Shown: positions 16,869 through 25,823, numbered from the stretch's first letter. The stretch: 64,000 nt of DNA from JAEUOS01 sp040382235 (GCA_040382235.1 JBEIFV010000001.1:1-64000); one strand, 5' to 3'. Numbers and translations are program-made. Notes: a model not told the origin generated them from the sequence alone.

Positions 16869-16890
16869 TTGACGTTTACGTAAACGTCAA
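16869..16890. promoter_or_regulatory. LiuR-type operator, perfect palindrome
   Basis: A perfect 22-base palindrome whose left arm is TTGACGTTTAC. The CGTTTACGTAAACG core is shared with a second site at 17468-17487. It lies between the liuR-like gene and the thioesterase-ivd operon. MerR-type LiuR regulators of leucine catabolism in proteobacteria are known to bind TTTACGT-AAACG-like sites, so the assignment follows family knowledge plus position. Confidence 0.75.
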
Positions 16891-16917
16891 TGGGCCGCGG
16901 CCCGCACGGATTGCAAG

Positions 16918-17328
16918 TCAGGCGCCGCGTCGCCCACCCTTTTCGCCCAGGCGCTTCCTGCACTGACTCTCGAAAGCGCCGATTTCCTTCAACTGCGCCT
17001 CGATGTCGACCTGCTGTTGTTCAAGTTGCGCGCGATGCGAGCCCAGCACCTGCAGGAACTTGGCCAGTTGCGCGGCCTCGTCGCGCGGGCTTTCGTACAT
17101 GTCGATCAGCTCGCGGATGTCCGAAAGCGACAACCCCAGGCGCTTGCCGCGCAGCGTGAGCTTCAAGCGCGTGCGATCGCGCGTGGTGTATACCCGGCTT
17201 TTGCCCGAGCCTTCGCGCGCAGGCGCGAGCAGTCCCTGGTCTTCATAGAAGCGGATGGCGCGCGGCGTGATGTCGAACTCACGCGAAAGCTCGGTGATGG
17301 TGTAGGTCTGGCTCAAGCTGGAATCCAT
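16918..17328 (-). CDS. liuR: MerR-family regulator, LiuR-like
   Basis: A 136-residue MerR-type regulator. Residues about 8-45 are the winged helix (YTITELSREFDITPRAIRFYEDQGLL), followed by RLKLTLRGKRLGLSLSDIRELIDMY and a long C-terminal coiled coil ending with a basic tail. There is no metal-binding cysteine loop, in line with LiuR-type regulators that sense acyl-CoA intermediates. The ATG at 17328 fits the usual N-terminus; an in-frame ATG at 17367 would add 13 atypical residues. Identical-core palindromes flank the gene and face the ivd operon on one side and a metallo-hydrolase gene on the other. Confidence 0.85.
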   Translation of the reverse strand: MDSSLSQTYTITELSREFDITPRAIRFYEDQGLLAPAREGSGKSRVYTTRDRTRLKLTLRGKRLGLSLSDIRELIDMYESPRDEAAQLAKFLQVLGSHRAQLEQQQVDIEAQLKEIGAFESQCRKRLGEKGGRRGA

Positions 17329-17467
17329 CGACCGTGTCCAAAAACATGACAGCCTCGCCCGTGGCATGCTTTTGTCATTGATTTTGCAATTCCCGATAAA
17401 CCCGAGTTGTTGTGACCATTGAACCGGCCTATCTTCGTGGCCGCGCCCCGCGTGAGAGAATCCGGGG

Positions 17468-17487
17468 TTACGTTTACGTAAACGGAA
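17468..17487. promoter_or_regulatory. Second LiuR-type operator
   Basis: TTACGTTTAC at 17468-17477 followed by GTAAACGGAA is a palindrome with a single mismatched pair and has the same CGTTTACGTAAACG core as the site at 16869. It ends 11 bases before the ATG of the metallo-beta-lactamase-fold gene, overlapping its probable ribosome binding site, and also lies upstream of the divergent liuR-like gene. It could serve both. Confidence 0.7.
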
Positions 17488-17498
17488 AGTGTACCCAA

Positions 17499-18584
17499 AT
17501 GGCTGCCGTGATGCAGAGCAAGGCCGAACGCCCCGAAGAAGCGGCCCTTACATACCCCTTCCCGCGCATTCCCGAGCCGGGCGAAACTATTCAAGTGGCA
17601 CCCGGTGTGCATTGGCTGCGCATGAAACTGCCGTTCGCGCTCGACCACATCAACCTGTGGCTGTTGGCGGACAACATCGACGGCATTCCCTGCTGGACCG
17701 CGGTTGACTGCGGCGTCGGCCTGAAGCCCACGCGCGATGCCTGGGAAACCATTTTCGCTTCCGGCCTTGAAGGCCGCCCGATCAAGCGGGTGATCATCAC
17801 CCATGCCCATCCCGACCACATCGGCAACGCCGACTGGCTGTGCGCCCGCTTCGCCGACCATGGCTGCCGCCTGACCGCCACGGCCGGCGAATACCTGTGG
17901 GGGCGGGTGATCCAGAGCGGCATGAGCGGCTTCGACAACGATGCGCAGGTCGAGCACTTCCGGCGCCATGGATTGTCGGACACCATGTGCGAGGAAATCC
18001 GCGAAAACCGCAAGAGCTACTTCAAGACCCTGGTGCCATCGGTGCCGCTGACCTTCGATCGCATGCGCGCCGGCGAAACGCTTTCGATCGGCAGCCGCGC
18101 CTGGCAGGTGCACTGCGGCTTCGGTCACTCATCCGAACATGCCTCGCTCTATTGCCCCGAACTCAACATGGTGATCGCCGGCGACATGCTGCTGCCGCGC
18201 ATTTCGACCAACGTCGGTGTGTGGCCCAATGAGCCACAGGCCAATGCGCTGCAGTGGTTTCTCGATGCACTGGCGCTCTACGAGAGCCTGCCGGCAGATG
18301 TACTGGTGCTGCCCTCCCACGGCCGGCTGTTTCGCGGCGCGCATGAGCGGGTCGGCCAGTTGCGCGCGCACCATGCGGCGCGCCTGGCTGAAACCCTGGC
18401 TGCCTGCGACCAGCCGCGCAGCGCCGCCGACATCATCCCGCTGATGTTCAACCGTGAGCTCGATGCGCACCAGACCACCTTTGCCATCGGCGAGGCGCTG
18501 GCGCATTTGCACTACCTGCGGGGCGAGGGCAAGGTCGCAAGCCGTACTGATGATGATGACGTCATCCGCTTCATGCGCACTTGA
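17499..18584 (+). CDS. Metallo-beta-lactamase-fold hydrolase
   Basis: A 361-residue MBL-fold protein with the zinc motif THAHPDHIGN (HxHxDH), a downstream GFGHSSEHASLY histidine and an MVIAGDMLL aspartate, so both metal sites look complete. The C-terminal part resembles the winged-helix-like tail of LACTB2-type hydrolases. The substrate is probably a thioester or ester, because it appears to share the LiuR-type operator with isovaleryl-CoA dehydrogenase. The ATG at 17499 with GGAAAG upstream is preferred to 17412, which would place the operator inside the gene. Confidence 0.85.
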   Translation: MAAVMQSKAERPEEAALTYPFPRIPEPGETIQVAPGVHWLRMKLPFALDHINLWLLADNIDGIPCWTAVDCGVGLKPTRDAWETIFASGLEGRPIKRVIITHAHPDHIGNADWLCARFADHGCRLTATAGEYLWGRVIQSGMSGFDNDAQVEHFRRHGLSDTMCEEIRENRKSYFKTLVPSVPLTFDRMRAGETLSIGSRAWQVHCGFGHSSEHASLYCPELNMVIAGDMLLPRISTNVGVWPNEPQANALQWFLDALALYESLPADVLVLPSHGRLFRGAHERVGQLRAHHAARLAETLAACDQPRSAADIIPLMFNRELDAHQTTFAIGEALAHLHYLRGEGKVASRTDDDDVIRFMRT

Positions 18585-18785
18585 GCACAAAGATCACCGC
18601 AGCCTGAATGCACTTGTACTCTCCGGCGGCTGCTGACGTGTTTGCAGAGCGGCCGCTGGAAACATCGTGTCCCGCCGACCCCATGCCGGTCAAGCACGGC
18701 GCTGCGTCTGGCTGCACCGCAGTCAGCTTCATGAAATCCCGAGGTGCTACCCTTGCGCTCTTGAGCAATATCCAGGAGCTTCCGC

Positions 18786-20603
18786 ATGGCCACCACCTCC
18801 CCTAAACCGCCAGCCAACCAGCCCGGCCTTGATCCAAGGATGCTGGCCAATGCCGTCGAGGACGTCACCCGCCGCATGACGGCGCTGGCGCCGCAACTGC
18901 TCGAAAAGCAGGCGGCCGACCTTGAGTCGCAAATGCAGGACGAGTTCGGCGTGCAAAAGGCCTTCGGCGAGGTCATGCAGAGAATGCTGGCCGATCCGCA
19001 GAAGCTTGTTGAAGTGCAGGGCAAATACATGGCGGACCTGGGCGCACTCTGGCAGAAGTCGCTGGCCGCCACCAGCGGCCAGGGCGCCAAGCTCGAACCC
19101 TTGAAGGACCGCCGCTTCTCCGACGAGGCATGGAGCGGCAACCCCTGGTTCGACTTCCTCTCGCGCTCCTACCTGCTTGGTGCCGAGCACATGAAGAATG
19201 TGGTCGCAAAAGTCGATGGCGTATCGCCGCAGACCAGGGCCAAGGCGATGTACTACACCCGCCAGATCGTCGACGCGGTGTCGCCTTCGAACTTTGCGCT
19301 GACCAATCCACAGGTGTTGAAGGCCACCACCGAATCGGGCGGCGCGAACCTGGTGAAGGGTATGCAAAACATGCTGCGCGACATGGAAAAGGGCAAGGGC
19401 GCCCTGTCGATCGCGATGACCGACACCAAGGCCTTCGAGATGGGCAAGAACGTCGCCTCGACGCCGGGCAAGGTGGTGTTCCAGAACGACCTGATGCAGC
19501 TCCTGATGTACCAGCCTTCGACCAAGACGGTGGGCAAGCGCCCGCTGATGATCATCCCGCCGTGGATCAACAAGTATTACATCCTCGACCTGCAGCCCAA
19601 GAATTCCTTCATCAAGTGGGCGGTGGACCAGGGCCACACGGTGTTCGTGATCTCGTGGGTGATGCCGGATGCGAAGCTCGCGAAGAAGACGTTCGACGAC
19701 TACATGCTGGAAGGACCGCTGGCGGCGATGGATGCTATCGCCAAATGCAGCGGCGAAAAAGAGGTCAACGCGATCGGCTACTGCCTGGGCGGCACCTTGC
19801 TCGCCTGCACCCTGGGCTATCTCACGGCGAAGAAGGACAACCGCATCCGCACGGCCACCTTCTTCACCAGCCTGATTGACTTTGCCAAACCGGGTGACCT
19901 GGGCGTGTATGTGGACGAGGCGCAGGTCGACGCGCTGGAAAAGCGCATGCACAAGCGCGGTGGCTACATGGAAGGCAGCGAGATGGCCGGCACCTTCAAC
20001 ATGCTGCGCGCCAACGACCTGATCTGGTCGTTCTATGTGCACAACTACCTTTTGGGCAAGGACCCCTTCCCCTTCGACCTGTTGTACTGGAATTCGGATG
20101 CCACCCGCATGCCGATGGCCATGCACCTTTTCTACCTGCGCGAGATGTACATCAAGAACCGATTGGTGCAGCCGGGCGGCGTCACTCTCGATGGCACGCC
20201 GATCGACTTGTCGAAAGTGAAGTCGCCAGCCTATTTCATCTCGACGGTGGAAGACCACATCGCCCCCTGGGCCACCACCTACACCGGGGCGCGCACCCTG
20301 GGCGGCGCCAACAAATTCGTGTTGGGAGGCTCCGGCCACATCGCCGGCATCGTCAACCCGCCAGCGGCCAACAAGTACGGCTACTGGACCAACGCCAAAC
20401 TGGTCCCCAAGGCCGAAGACTGGCTGGCTGGCGCCACCAAACACGACGGTTCCTGGTGGACCGACTGGGACAAGTGGATCAGGTCACACAACCCGGAAAA
20501 GCCGGTGCCCGCACGGGTGCCGGGGGATGCCCTGCGTGGCGGCAAGTTGAAAGCGTTGGAAGACGCACCGGGTTCGTTTGCCAAGCTGCGGCTCGACAAG
20601 TAA
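18786..20603 (+). CDS. phaC: Class I poly(3-hydroxyalkanoate) synthase
   Basis: A 605-residue PHA synthase that polymerises (R)-3-hydroxyacyl-CoA into cytoplasmic granules. The lipase-like box reads GYCLGG with the nucleophile at Cys333; VEDHIAPW carries the catalytic Asp and GGSGHIAGI the His. PPWINKYYILDLQPKNSF is a strong family block. Length is typical of class I enzymes that act without PhaE or PhaR. AGGAG lies about seven bases upstream of the ATG. No phaB is present in the window, but a thiolase and a MaoC hydratase are encoded 5-7 kb away. The 201-base upstream gap probably holds its promoter. Confidence 0.95.
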   Translation: MATTSPKPPANQPGLDPRMLANAVEDVTRRMTALAPQLLEKQAADLESQMQDEFGVQKAFGEVMQRMLADPQKLVEVQGKYMADLGALWQKSLAATSGQGAKLEPLKDRRFSDEAWSGNPWFDFLSRSYLLGAEHMKNVVAKVDGVSPQTRAKAMYYTRQIVDAVSPSNFALTNPQVLKATTESGGANLVKGMQNMLRDMEKGKGALSIAMTDTKAFEMGKNVASTPGKVVFQNDLMQLLMYQPSTKTVGKRPLMIIPPWINKYYILDLQPKNSFIKWAVDQGHTVFVISWVMPDAKLAKKTFDDYMLEGPLAAMDAIAKCSGEKEVNAIGYCLGGTLLACTLGYLTAKKDNRIRTATFFTSLIDFAKPGDLGVYVDEAQVDALEKRMHKRGGYMEGSEMAGTFNMLRANDLIWSFYVHNYLLGKDPFPFDLLYWNSDATRMPMAMHLFYLREMYIKNRLVQPGGVTLDGTPIDLSKVKSPAYFISTVEDHIAPWATTYTGARTLGGANKFVLGGSGHIAGIVNPPAANKYGYWTNAKLVPKAEDWLAGATKHDGSWWTDWDKWIRSHNPEKPVPARVPGDALRGGKLKALEDAPGSFAKLRLDK

Positions 20604-20646
20604 GACCGTACGCCACGAATCCTGAAGCGGGTGGCGGCAAGTTGAA
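20536..20646 (+). repeat. Short direct repeat at the phaC 3' end
   Basis: GTGGCGGCAAGTTGAA at 20536-20551, inside the last codons of phaC, recurs exactly at 20631-20646, just after the stop. It may mark a small tandem duplication that moved the original 3' end. It has no coding consequence that I can see. Confidence 0.55.
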
Positions 20647-20667
20647 GGCTACTAGACGGGCCTGGGT

Positions 20668-21399
20668 TTACACAGGCGCAGCGCCGTCCCCACGCATCCA
20701 TGCCGCGAGCGCTGCTGCGCATGGCGCGGGTCGTTCCATCGGCGCCATGTGGCCGCTTTCCTCGATCACCACAAGACGTGCGCCAGCCACCAGTGCGGCC
20801 ATTTCCACATGCCGGGCGAGCGGGCTCCAGGCATCCTGCCGGCCGCAACCAAACAGTGTCGGGCAACGGATGCCGCGCAACACGTCGGTCGCATCCGGGC
20901 GCGCCAGCAAAGCCTCGACCTGCGCTGCAAATACATGCAGCGGATGTCGCGCCACCATTTCAGCGATGGCGTCGGTCAATGCCTGATCGGTCTGGCGCGC
21001 CGGATGCACCATGCCCTTCAACCATGCCAGCCCCATGGCACGCATGCCGTCGCGCCCGGCCAGCGCGATGAGCGCGTGGCGCTGATCGCGCTCAAGCGCG
21101 CCGGCGGCACCGTCCGGCCGAGACTGGAAGCCGCTGTCGAGCAGGGCCAAGCGCTCCACCCGATCTGCGGCCAGCCGCATGATCTCCAGCGCCACGCGCC
21201 CGCCCATCGAGTGACCAGCCAGCGCGAAACGCGGCGGCGCCGACGCCAGCACGCGCTCCGCCATCGCGGGAATCGAAGCCAGTTCGCCGTAGTCGGCGAT
21301 GCGGCAATCAGCCACCTGCCCCAACATCGGCAGCAGTGGCGCCCACACCGCGCGGTCGCATACCAGGCCGGGCAACAGCAACAGGGGCGTCATGCGCAC
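20668..21399 (-). CDS. Alpha/beta hydrolase
   Basis: A 243-residue alpha/beta-hydrolase: LLLLPGLVCDRAVW (oxyanion region), the nucleophile elbow GHSMGGRVAL, GCGRQDAWSP for the Asp and EESGHMAPMERP for the His. It resembles small esterases and lactonases in aromatic acid clusters. It lies 12 bases downstream of a Bug receptor gene on the same strand and probably acts on the compound that receptor binds. Substrate unknown. Confidence 0.85.
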   Translation of the reverse strand: MRMTPLLLLPGLVCDRAVWAPLLPMLGQVADCRIADYGELASIPAMAERVLASAPPRFALAGHSMGGRVALEIMRLAADRVERLALLDSGFQSRPDGAAGALERDQRHALIALAGRDGMRAMGLAWLKGMVHPARQTDQALTDAIAEMVARHPLHVFAAQVEALLARPDATDVLRGIRCPTLFGCGRQDAWSPLARHVEMAALVAGARLVVIEESGHMAPMERPAPCAAALAAWMRGDGAAPV

Positions 21400-21411
21400 A
21401 GCGGCACAGAG

Positions 21412-22392
21412 CTACTGCTTCTCGATCTTGGCGCGGTTGATCACCTCTGTCCAGCGCTTGATCTCGCTGGCCAGCAGATCATTCAATTGCTCCGGTGTTC
21501 CGGCGCGCGCATCGACCCCGAGCTCCTTGAGGCGCTGCCGGACCGCCGGCGCATTGACCGCTGCCGCGACTTCGCGGTTGAGGCGCGCGATCACGTCACG
21601 TGGAGTCTTGGCCGGCGCCGCCAGCGCGTTCCACGAGGCCACGTTGAAGTTGGCAATGCCCGCTTCGCGCACCGTCGGCACATCCGGCAGGCCATCGAAG
21701 CGCTTGTCGCCCATCACCGCCAGTACCCGTACCGCCTTGGCCGAGATCTGCGACATCACCGGCCCCAGGATTTCGACAGCCAGATCGATCTCGCCGCCGC
21801 GCAGCGCGGTGATGACCGCCGGTGTGCCCTTGAACGGCACGATCTGCGCATCGATGCCGGCGCTCGACTTGAACAATTCGCCGGCCAGGTTCTGCGTGCT
21901 GCCGATATTGATGGTGCCGATGTTGAGCTTGCCCGGATTCGCGCGGCCGAAGGCGATCAGTTCCGCCAGCGTCTTGAAGCGTGATTCGGTGCCGGCGATG
22001 AGCGCGATGTCGAAAAACCCCAGGGTCGAGACGGTCGCGAAATCCTTGACCGGGTCGAACGGCAAGGCCTTGAAGAGCCCGGCCGACACCGCCGTGCCGT
22101 TGGACATCAGGAGCAGGGTATAGCCGTCAGGTTCGGCCTTGGCCACCGCTTCCGATGCCACGATGCCGCCGGCGCTCGGCCGGTTGTCCACCAGCACCTG
22201 CTGGCCCAGGGTTTCGCTCATCCTCTGCGCGACTGTGCGCGCGGTGATGTCGGCGATGCCGCCGGCACCGAAGGGCACGATGATGCGGATGGGTTTGGTG
22301 GGAAACGCCTGTGCGGACGCCAGGCTTGCATGCAAGGCAGTGCTTAGCGCCAGGAAAAGCGGCCAAAAGAGGGTGCGAACGGACTTGAACAT
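21412..22392 (-). CDS. Bug/TctC-family tripartite tricarboxylate transporter receptor
   Basis: A 326-residue exported solute receptor with a signal peptide ending ASAQA-FPTKP and the family start IRIIVPFGAGGIADITARTVA. PFKGTPAVITALRGGEIDL is the usual second conserved block. No TctA/TctB partner is nearby. It lies between a cupin gene (166-base gap upstream) and the alpha/beta hydrolase (12 bases downstream). Confidence 0.92.
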   Translation of the reverse strand: MFKSVRTLFWPLFLALSTALHASLASAQAFPTKPIRIIVPFGAGGIADITARTVAQRMSETLGQQVLVDNRPSAGGIVASEAVAKAEPDGYTLLLMSNGTAVSAGLFKALPFDPVKDFATVSTLGFFDIALIAGTESRFKTLAELIAFGRANPGKLNIGTINIGSTQNLAGELFKSSAGIDAQIVPFKGTPAVITALRGGEIDLAVEILGPVMSQISAKAVRVLAVMGDKRFDGLPDVPTVREAGIANFNVASWNALAAPAKTPRDVIARLNREVAAAVNAPAVRQRLKELGVDARAGTPEQLNDLLASEIKRWTEVINRAKIEKQ

Positions 22393-22558
22393 GACAGGTC
22401 TTCCATGGGTTAGAGCTTATGTAAATCGTGACGAAAACAAGTCTTTGGCCTGACTGCTCTGATTGCCACAATCGGCACAAATAAAAAGCACAGCTTGTCC
22501 GCAGCGGAACTGCACCCCGGTAAACGCCGGTGATCGCAGCGCCGCCGGAGCGGCCCTG

Positions 22559-23053
22559 CTACTTGGAGCCCGCAAATCCCGGGCCCCCAACCAGCTTGTT
22601 CCAGGACGCCACAGCGCCGCCCTTGGGATAGGTCTTGATCTCGATCCGCACGGAATCTTCCAGCGCCTCGTGCTGGTGGACCATGCCCATCGGGTGGTAG
22701 TACGTATCGCCCTCCTCCACGATGAATACCTCGCGGCCGATGCGCATGCGCACCCGTCCCTTCTTCTGGTAGACCGTCGAGTGGTGATCCGGATGGAGAT
22801 GGGCGGTATCGATCGCACCCTTGCTGCGAAACGATTCGAACATGACCATGTGGTCGGTGACCATCAAGACCTTGAGCGTATCCACGCCATCCTGGGCCTT
22901 TGCATAGTCGGGCCGGATGGTTTCGCCGGCGCGCATCGAGCCGGGAACATGCAACCTTCCGATGTCGTCCGGATGCATGTAGCAGATGGGTCCCGCGGAC
23001 ACGGGCAATCTGCGTGCTTGTGCCGCGCCGGGCTTGGTCGCTGCGCGTTTCAT
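22559..23053 (-). CDS. Cupin-domain protein
   Basis: A 164-residue single-cupin protein. The metal-binding pattern is visible in HLHPDHHSTVYQKKGRVRMRIG (first motif with three His and a spaced Tyr/Gln) and GDTYYHPMGMVHQH (second motif with the closing His). The ATG at 23053 is preceded by GGGAGGG; an in-frame start at 23101 lacks this. The protein is divergent from a ferredoxin gene across a small operator-like palindrome. Dioxygenase, isomerase or binding roles are all possible. Confidence 0.8.
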   Translation of the reverse strand: MKRAATKPGAAQARRLPVSAGPICYMHPDDIGRLHVPGSMRAGETIRPDYAKAQDGVDTLKVLMVTDHMVMFESFRSKGAIDTAHLHPDHHSTVYQKKGRVRMRIGREVFIVEEGDTYYHPMGMVHQHEALEDSVRIEIKTYPKGGAVASWNKLVGGPGFAGSK

Positions 23054-23132
23054 GATCCCTCCCGAGGTGTCTGCGGTGTTTGACTGTGAATTGCGGTACA
23101 AGGCCGAAAAGTGAGCGGCCTTGGTTGGCCCT

Positions 23133-23152
23133 TGTCATGCATGATAATGACA
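23133..23152. promoter_or_regulatory. Candidate operator between cupin and ferredoxin genes
   Basis: TGTCAT at 23133-23138 is mirrored by ATGACA at 23147-23152 with eight bases between. The site lies midway in the divergent intergenic region, where a shared regulator would be expected to bind. No regulator gene is adjacent, so its ligand is unknown. Confidence 0.4.
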
Positions 23153-23200
23153 CGTCGCAAGCATCGCTTGCGCATTTTTCCCGAGCTTGAGGGTGTCCGG

Positions 23201-23542
23201 ATGCCGACCATAACGTTTATCGAGTTCGATGGAACCGTGCGCAAGGTCAACGCCAGGGTGGGCATGTCCTTCCTCGCTGCGGCGCAGAAGAACGGCGTCG
23301 ATCTCGAAGGCGCTTGCGGCGGATCGCTTGCATGTGCCACTTGCCACCTGATCATGGAGTCTGAGTGGTACGCACGCCTGCCACCGGCCGCCGCGCCTGA
23401 AAAGCTGCTGCTCGATGTCGCCTTCGACATGACCGCGACCTCCCGCCTCGGCTGCCAGTTGAAGATCACCAAAGACCTGGACGGCTGTGTCGTGCGGGTT
23501 GCCGACAAGAACAGGAATCTCGCCCTGTCCCCGTTGACTTGA
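23201..23542 (+). CDS. [2Fe-2S] adrenodoxin-type ferredoxin
   Basis: A 113-residue ferredoxin with the cluster ligands in GACGGSLACATCH (C-x5-C-x2-C) and a fourth Cys in SRLGCQL, the spacing of vertebrate-type (Isc, putidaredoxin-like) ferredoxins. It begins MPTITFIEFDGTVRKV as expected, so ATG 23201 is chosen over upstream in-frame starts. It could pass electrons to an oxygenase such as a Rieske or P450 enzyme. A reductase-less Rieske oxygenase lies 15 kb away, but a link is only a guess. Confidence 0.9.
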   Translation: MPTITFIEFDGTVRKVNARVGMSFLAAAQKNGVDLEGACGGSLACATCHLIMESEWYARLPPAAAPEKLLLDVAFDMTATSRLGCQLKITKDLDGCVVRVADKNRNLALSPLT

Positions 23543-23553
23543 TAGGAGTGCGC

Positions 23554-24498
23554 TCAAGCCTTCAGCTGTTGCTCGAGTTGATGCAGCGTGCGATAACAGG
23601 GCAACACCGCAGCCACGCTGGAGTTCGGCTCGCGCCCGGCGCGGATCGCCGCCACGAATTCCCGGTCCTGCAGCTCGATGCCGTTCATCGACACATCGAC
23701 TTTCGACACATCGATCTTCTCATCCTTGCCGTTGAACAGGTCGTCATAGCGCGCCAGATAGGTACCGGTATCACCAATGTAGCGAAAGAAGGTGCCCAGC
23801 GGCCCGTCGTTGTTGAATGACAGCGACAGCGTGCAGATCGCACCACTGCTGCTTTTGAGCTGGATCGACATGTCCATCGCGATGCCCAGGGTCGGATGGA
23901 TCGGGCCCTGCACCGCATTGGCCACCGTCACCTGGCCGCCATCCTGATACTGGAACAGGTCGACGGTGTGGGCAGCGTGATGCCACAAAAGGTGGTCGGT
24001 CCAGCTGCGCGGCTGGCCCAGTGCATTCATGTTGCTGCGGCGAAAGAAGAAGGTCTGCACATCCATTTGCTGGATCCTGAATTCGCCGCCGCGAATTTTC
24101 TTGTTGACCCATTGGTGGCTGGGGTTGAAGCGGCGGGTGTGGCCGCACATTGCGATAAGGCCGGTTTCCTTTTGCAGGCGCACCACTTCCTCGGCGTCCC
24201 TGAGGCTGTCGGCCAATGGAATTTCCACCTGCACGTGTTTGCCGGCCTTGAGGCAGGCGATCGCCTGTGCGGCATGCATCTGCGTGGGCGTGCACAGGAT
24301 CACCGCATCGACTTCCTTGATGGCAAGGCTGTCGGCCAGATTGGTGGATACATGCGCGATACCGAATCTGGTGGCCACTTCCTGCGTTTTTGCAAGTTCA
24401 CGTCCGACCAGCGACACCACTTCGACGCCGTCGATCTTGGCCAGGCCCTCCAAATGCTTGATGCCGAATGCGCCGGCACCGGCGAGTGCGATTTTCAC
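23554..24498 (-). CDS. pmdC: 4-carboxy-2-hydroxymuconate-6-semialdehyde dehydrogenase
   Basis: A 314-residue Gfo/Idh/MocA-family oxidoreductase equivalent to LigC/PmdC. It oxidises the hemiacetal of the protocatechuate 4,5-cleavage product to 2-pyrone-4,6-dicarboxylate with NAD(P)+. Seen: the Rossmann motif GAGAFGIKH, EIPLADSLRDAEEVV and the substrate-region GHTRRFNPSH. GTG 24498 is preferred because AAAGGA precedes it by six bases; the ATG at 24522 would overlap pmdB by 14 bases. It is the last gene of the pmd operon. Confidence 0.92.
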   Translation of the reverse strand: MKIALAGAGAFGIKHLEGLAKIDGVEVVSLVGRELAKTQEVATRFGIAHVSTNLADSLAIKEVDAVILCTPTQMHAAQAIACLKAGKHVQVEIPLADSLRDAEEVVRLQKETGLIAMCGHTRRFNPSHQWVNKKIRGGEFRIQQMDVQTFFFRRSNMNALGQPRSWTDHLLWHHAAHTVDLFQYQDGGQVTVANAVQGPIHPTLGIAMDMSIQLKSSSGAICTLSLSFNNDGPLGTFFRYIGDTGTYLARYDDLFNGKDEKIDVSKVDVSMNGIELQDREFVAAIRAGREPNSSVAAVLPCYRTLHQLEQQLKA

Positions 24499-24508
24499 GG
24501 TTTTTCCT

Positions 24509-25366
24509 TTAGCGGTTTTCAAGAATCAGGTTGCCGACGGCGGTGTTGGATGCCGGCACGTGATAGAAGCGATGATGCACACGGGGCGCATTGCCGCCGG
24601 GGTCTGTATCGCTCATCGCGCCACGGGCGATGAGCCACATCACAAGTTCGATGCCTTCGGAACCGGCTTCTCGCACATAGTCGATATGCGGCAATTGCGC
24701 CAGCGCCGCGGGCTCGGCGATCAGGCGGTCGAGGAACTTGTTGTCGAACTCGCGGTTGATGAGGCCGGCACGCGGCCCCTGCAACTGGTGGCTCATGCCG
24801 CCGGTACCCCAGATTTGCACGTTGAGATCGCCGTCGAAACTGCGGATCGCATTCTTGATGGCACGACCGAGCTGGAAGCAGCGGTTGCCCGAAGGCACCG
24901 GGTACTGCACCACGTTGACAGCGAACGGGATCACCGGGCACGGCCACGCTTCGGGCTGGCCGCACATCAACGAAAGCGGCACGGTCAGGCCATGGTCGAC
25001 GTCCATCTTGTTGACGATGGTGAGATCGAAGTCCTGCTGGATCACCGATTGCGCGATGTGCGAGGCCAGTTCCGGATGGCCCTTGACCATCGGGACCGGG
25101 CGCGGACCCCAGCCCTCGTCGGCGGGCCGGAATTCGGCGGCGGTTCCGATGGCGAAGGTCGGAATCATCTCCAGACTGAAGGCCGTTGCGTGGTCGTTGT
25201 AGACCAGAAAAACCACGTCCGGCGTGTTGTCCTTGAACCACTTCCTGGAGGGTTCATAGCCCTTGAACAGCGGCTGCCAATAGGGTTCATGCGTCTTGCC
25301 CAGGTCCAGCGCCGCGCCGATGGCCGGCACATGCGACGTATAGACCGATGCTGTGATGCGTGCCAT
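24509..25366 (-). CDS. pmdB: Protocatechuate 4,5-dioxygenase beta subunit
   Basis: A 285-residue class III extradiol dioxygenase catalytic subunit (LigB type). The iron-binding region shows TSHVPAIG near the N-terminus and VYNDHAT near residue 57; GTGGMSHQLQGPRAG carries the catalytic-base His, and GSEGIELVMWL the third ligand region. It cleaves protocatechuate between C4 and C5. It needs the alpha subunit encoded 16 bases upstream. Confidence 0.95.
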   Translation of the reverse strand: MARITASVYTSHVPAIGAALDLGKTHEPYWQPLFKGYEPSRKWFKDNTPDVVFLVYNDHATAFSLEMIPTFAIGTAAEFRPADEGWGPRPVPMVKGHPELASHIAQSVIQQDFDLTIVNKMDVDHGLTVPLSLMCGQPEAWPCPVIPFAVNVVQYPVPSGNRCFQLGRAIKNAIRSFDGDLNVQIWGTGGMSHQLQGPRAGLINREFDNKFLDRLIAEPAALAQLPHIDYVREAGSEGIELVMWLIARGAMSDTDPGGNAPRVHHRFYHVPASNTAVGNLILENR

Positions 25367-25382
25367 GTCGATGCGTCCTGTT

Positions 25383-25823
25383 CTAGAGCAGTTTGCCGCT
25401 GCCGTGGCCCTGCGGCTGGCGGTCGGCCTGCGCGTCGCCGTTCTCGCCCACTACGCGATTGCCTTCGGCCGAGCGGCCGCCCTTGATCATCATGTCGCGG
25501 TATTCCACTTCGGTCATGCCGGTCATCGACCCCGCCATCTGCTGGAAGCTCTTGCCGTGGGTGGCGCCCAATTTTGCGAGGAAATAGATGTTGCCGCCTT
25601 CGCGAATGCCGGCGTTCAAGTCGGCGTCAAGCACCGCCTGCTTCTGCGCCTCGGTCATAGGCCATTCATCGACATAGGCACGTTGGTCGGCCTTGAAGCG
25701 CTCGCGGTTCCCGGCCTTCATCAGCGACATGCAGAACTGGTTGAGCCAATACCCCTTGCGCGACTGCTCCATGTCGAAGATGGTGGTGCCGGGCACATCA
25801 AGATAAGGTTTGTCGAGTGCCAT
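25383..25823 (-). CDS. pmdA: Protocatechuate 4,5-dioxygenase alpha subunit
   Basis: A 146-residue LigA-type small subunit beginning MALDKPYLDVPGTTIFDM, with the helical GNIYFLAKLGATHGKSFQQMAGSMTGM core that covers the active site of the beta subunit. ATG 25823 matches LigA proteins; the longer frame to 25976 reads antisense-like residues upstream and overlaps pmdD. It lies five bases downstream of pmdD. The C-terminal tail is rich in Gln, Gly and Asp, as in several PmdA proteins. Confidence 0.94.
   Translation of the reverse strand: MALDKPYLDVPGTTIFDMEQSRKGYWLNQFCMSLMKAGNRERFKADQRAYVDEWPMTEAQKQAVLDADLNAGIREGGNIYFLAKLGATHGKSFQQMAGSMTGMTEVEYRDMMIKGGRSAEGNRVVGENGDAQADRQPQGHGSGKLL

Noticed and set aside
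15024..16883. A 619-codon open frame on the plus strand
   Set aside because: Antisense shadow of ivd and the thioesterase; no family motif.
18747..20444. A 565-codon open frame on the minus strand
   Set aside because: Antisense shadow of phaC.
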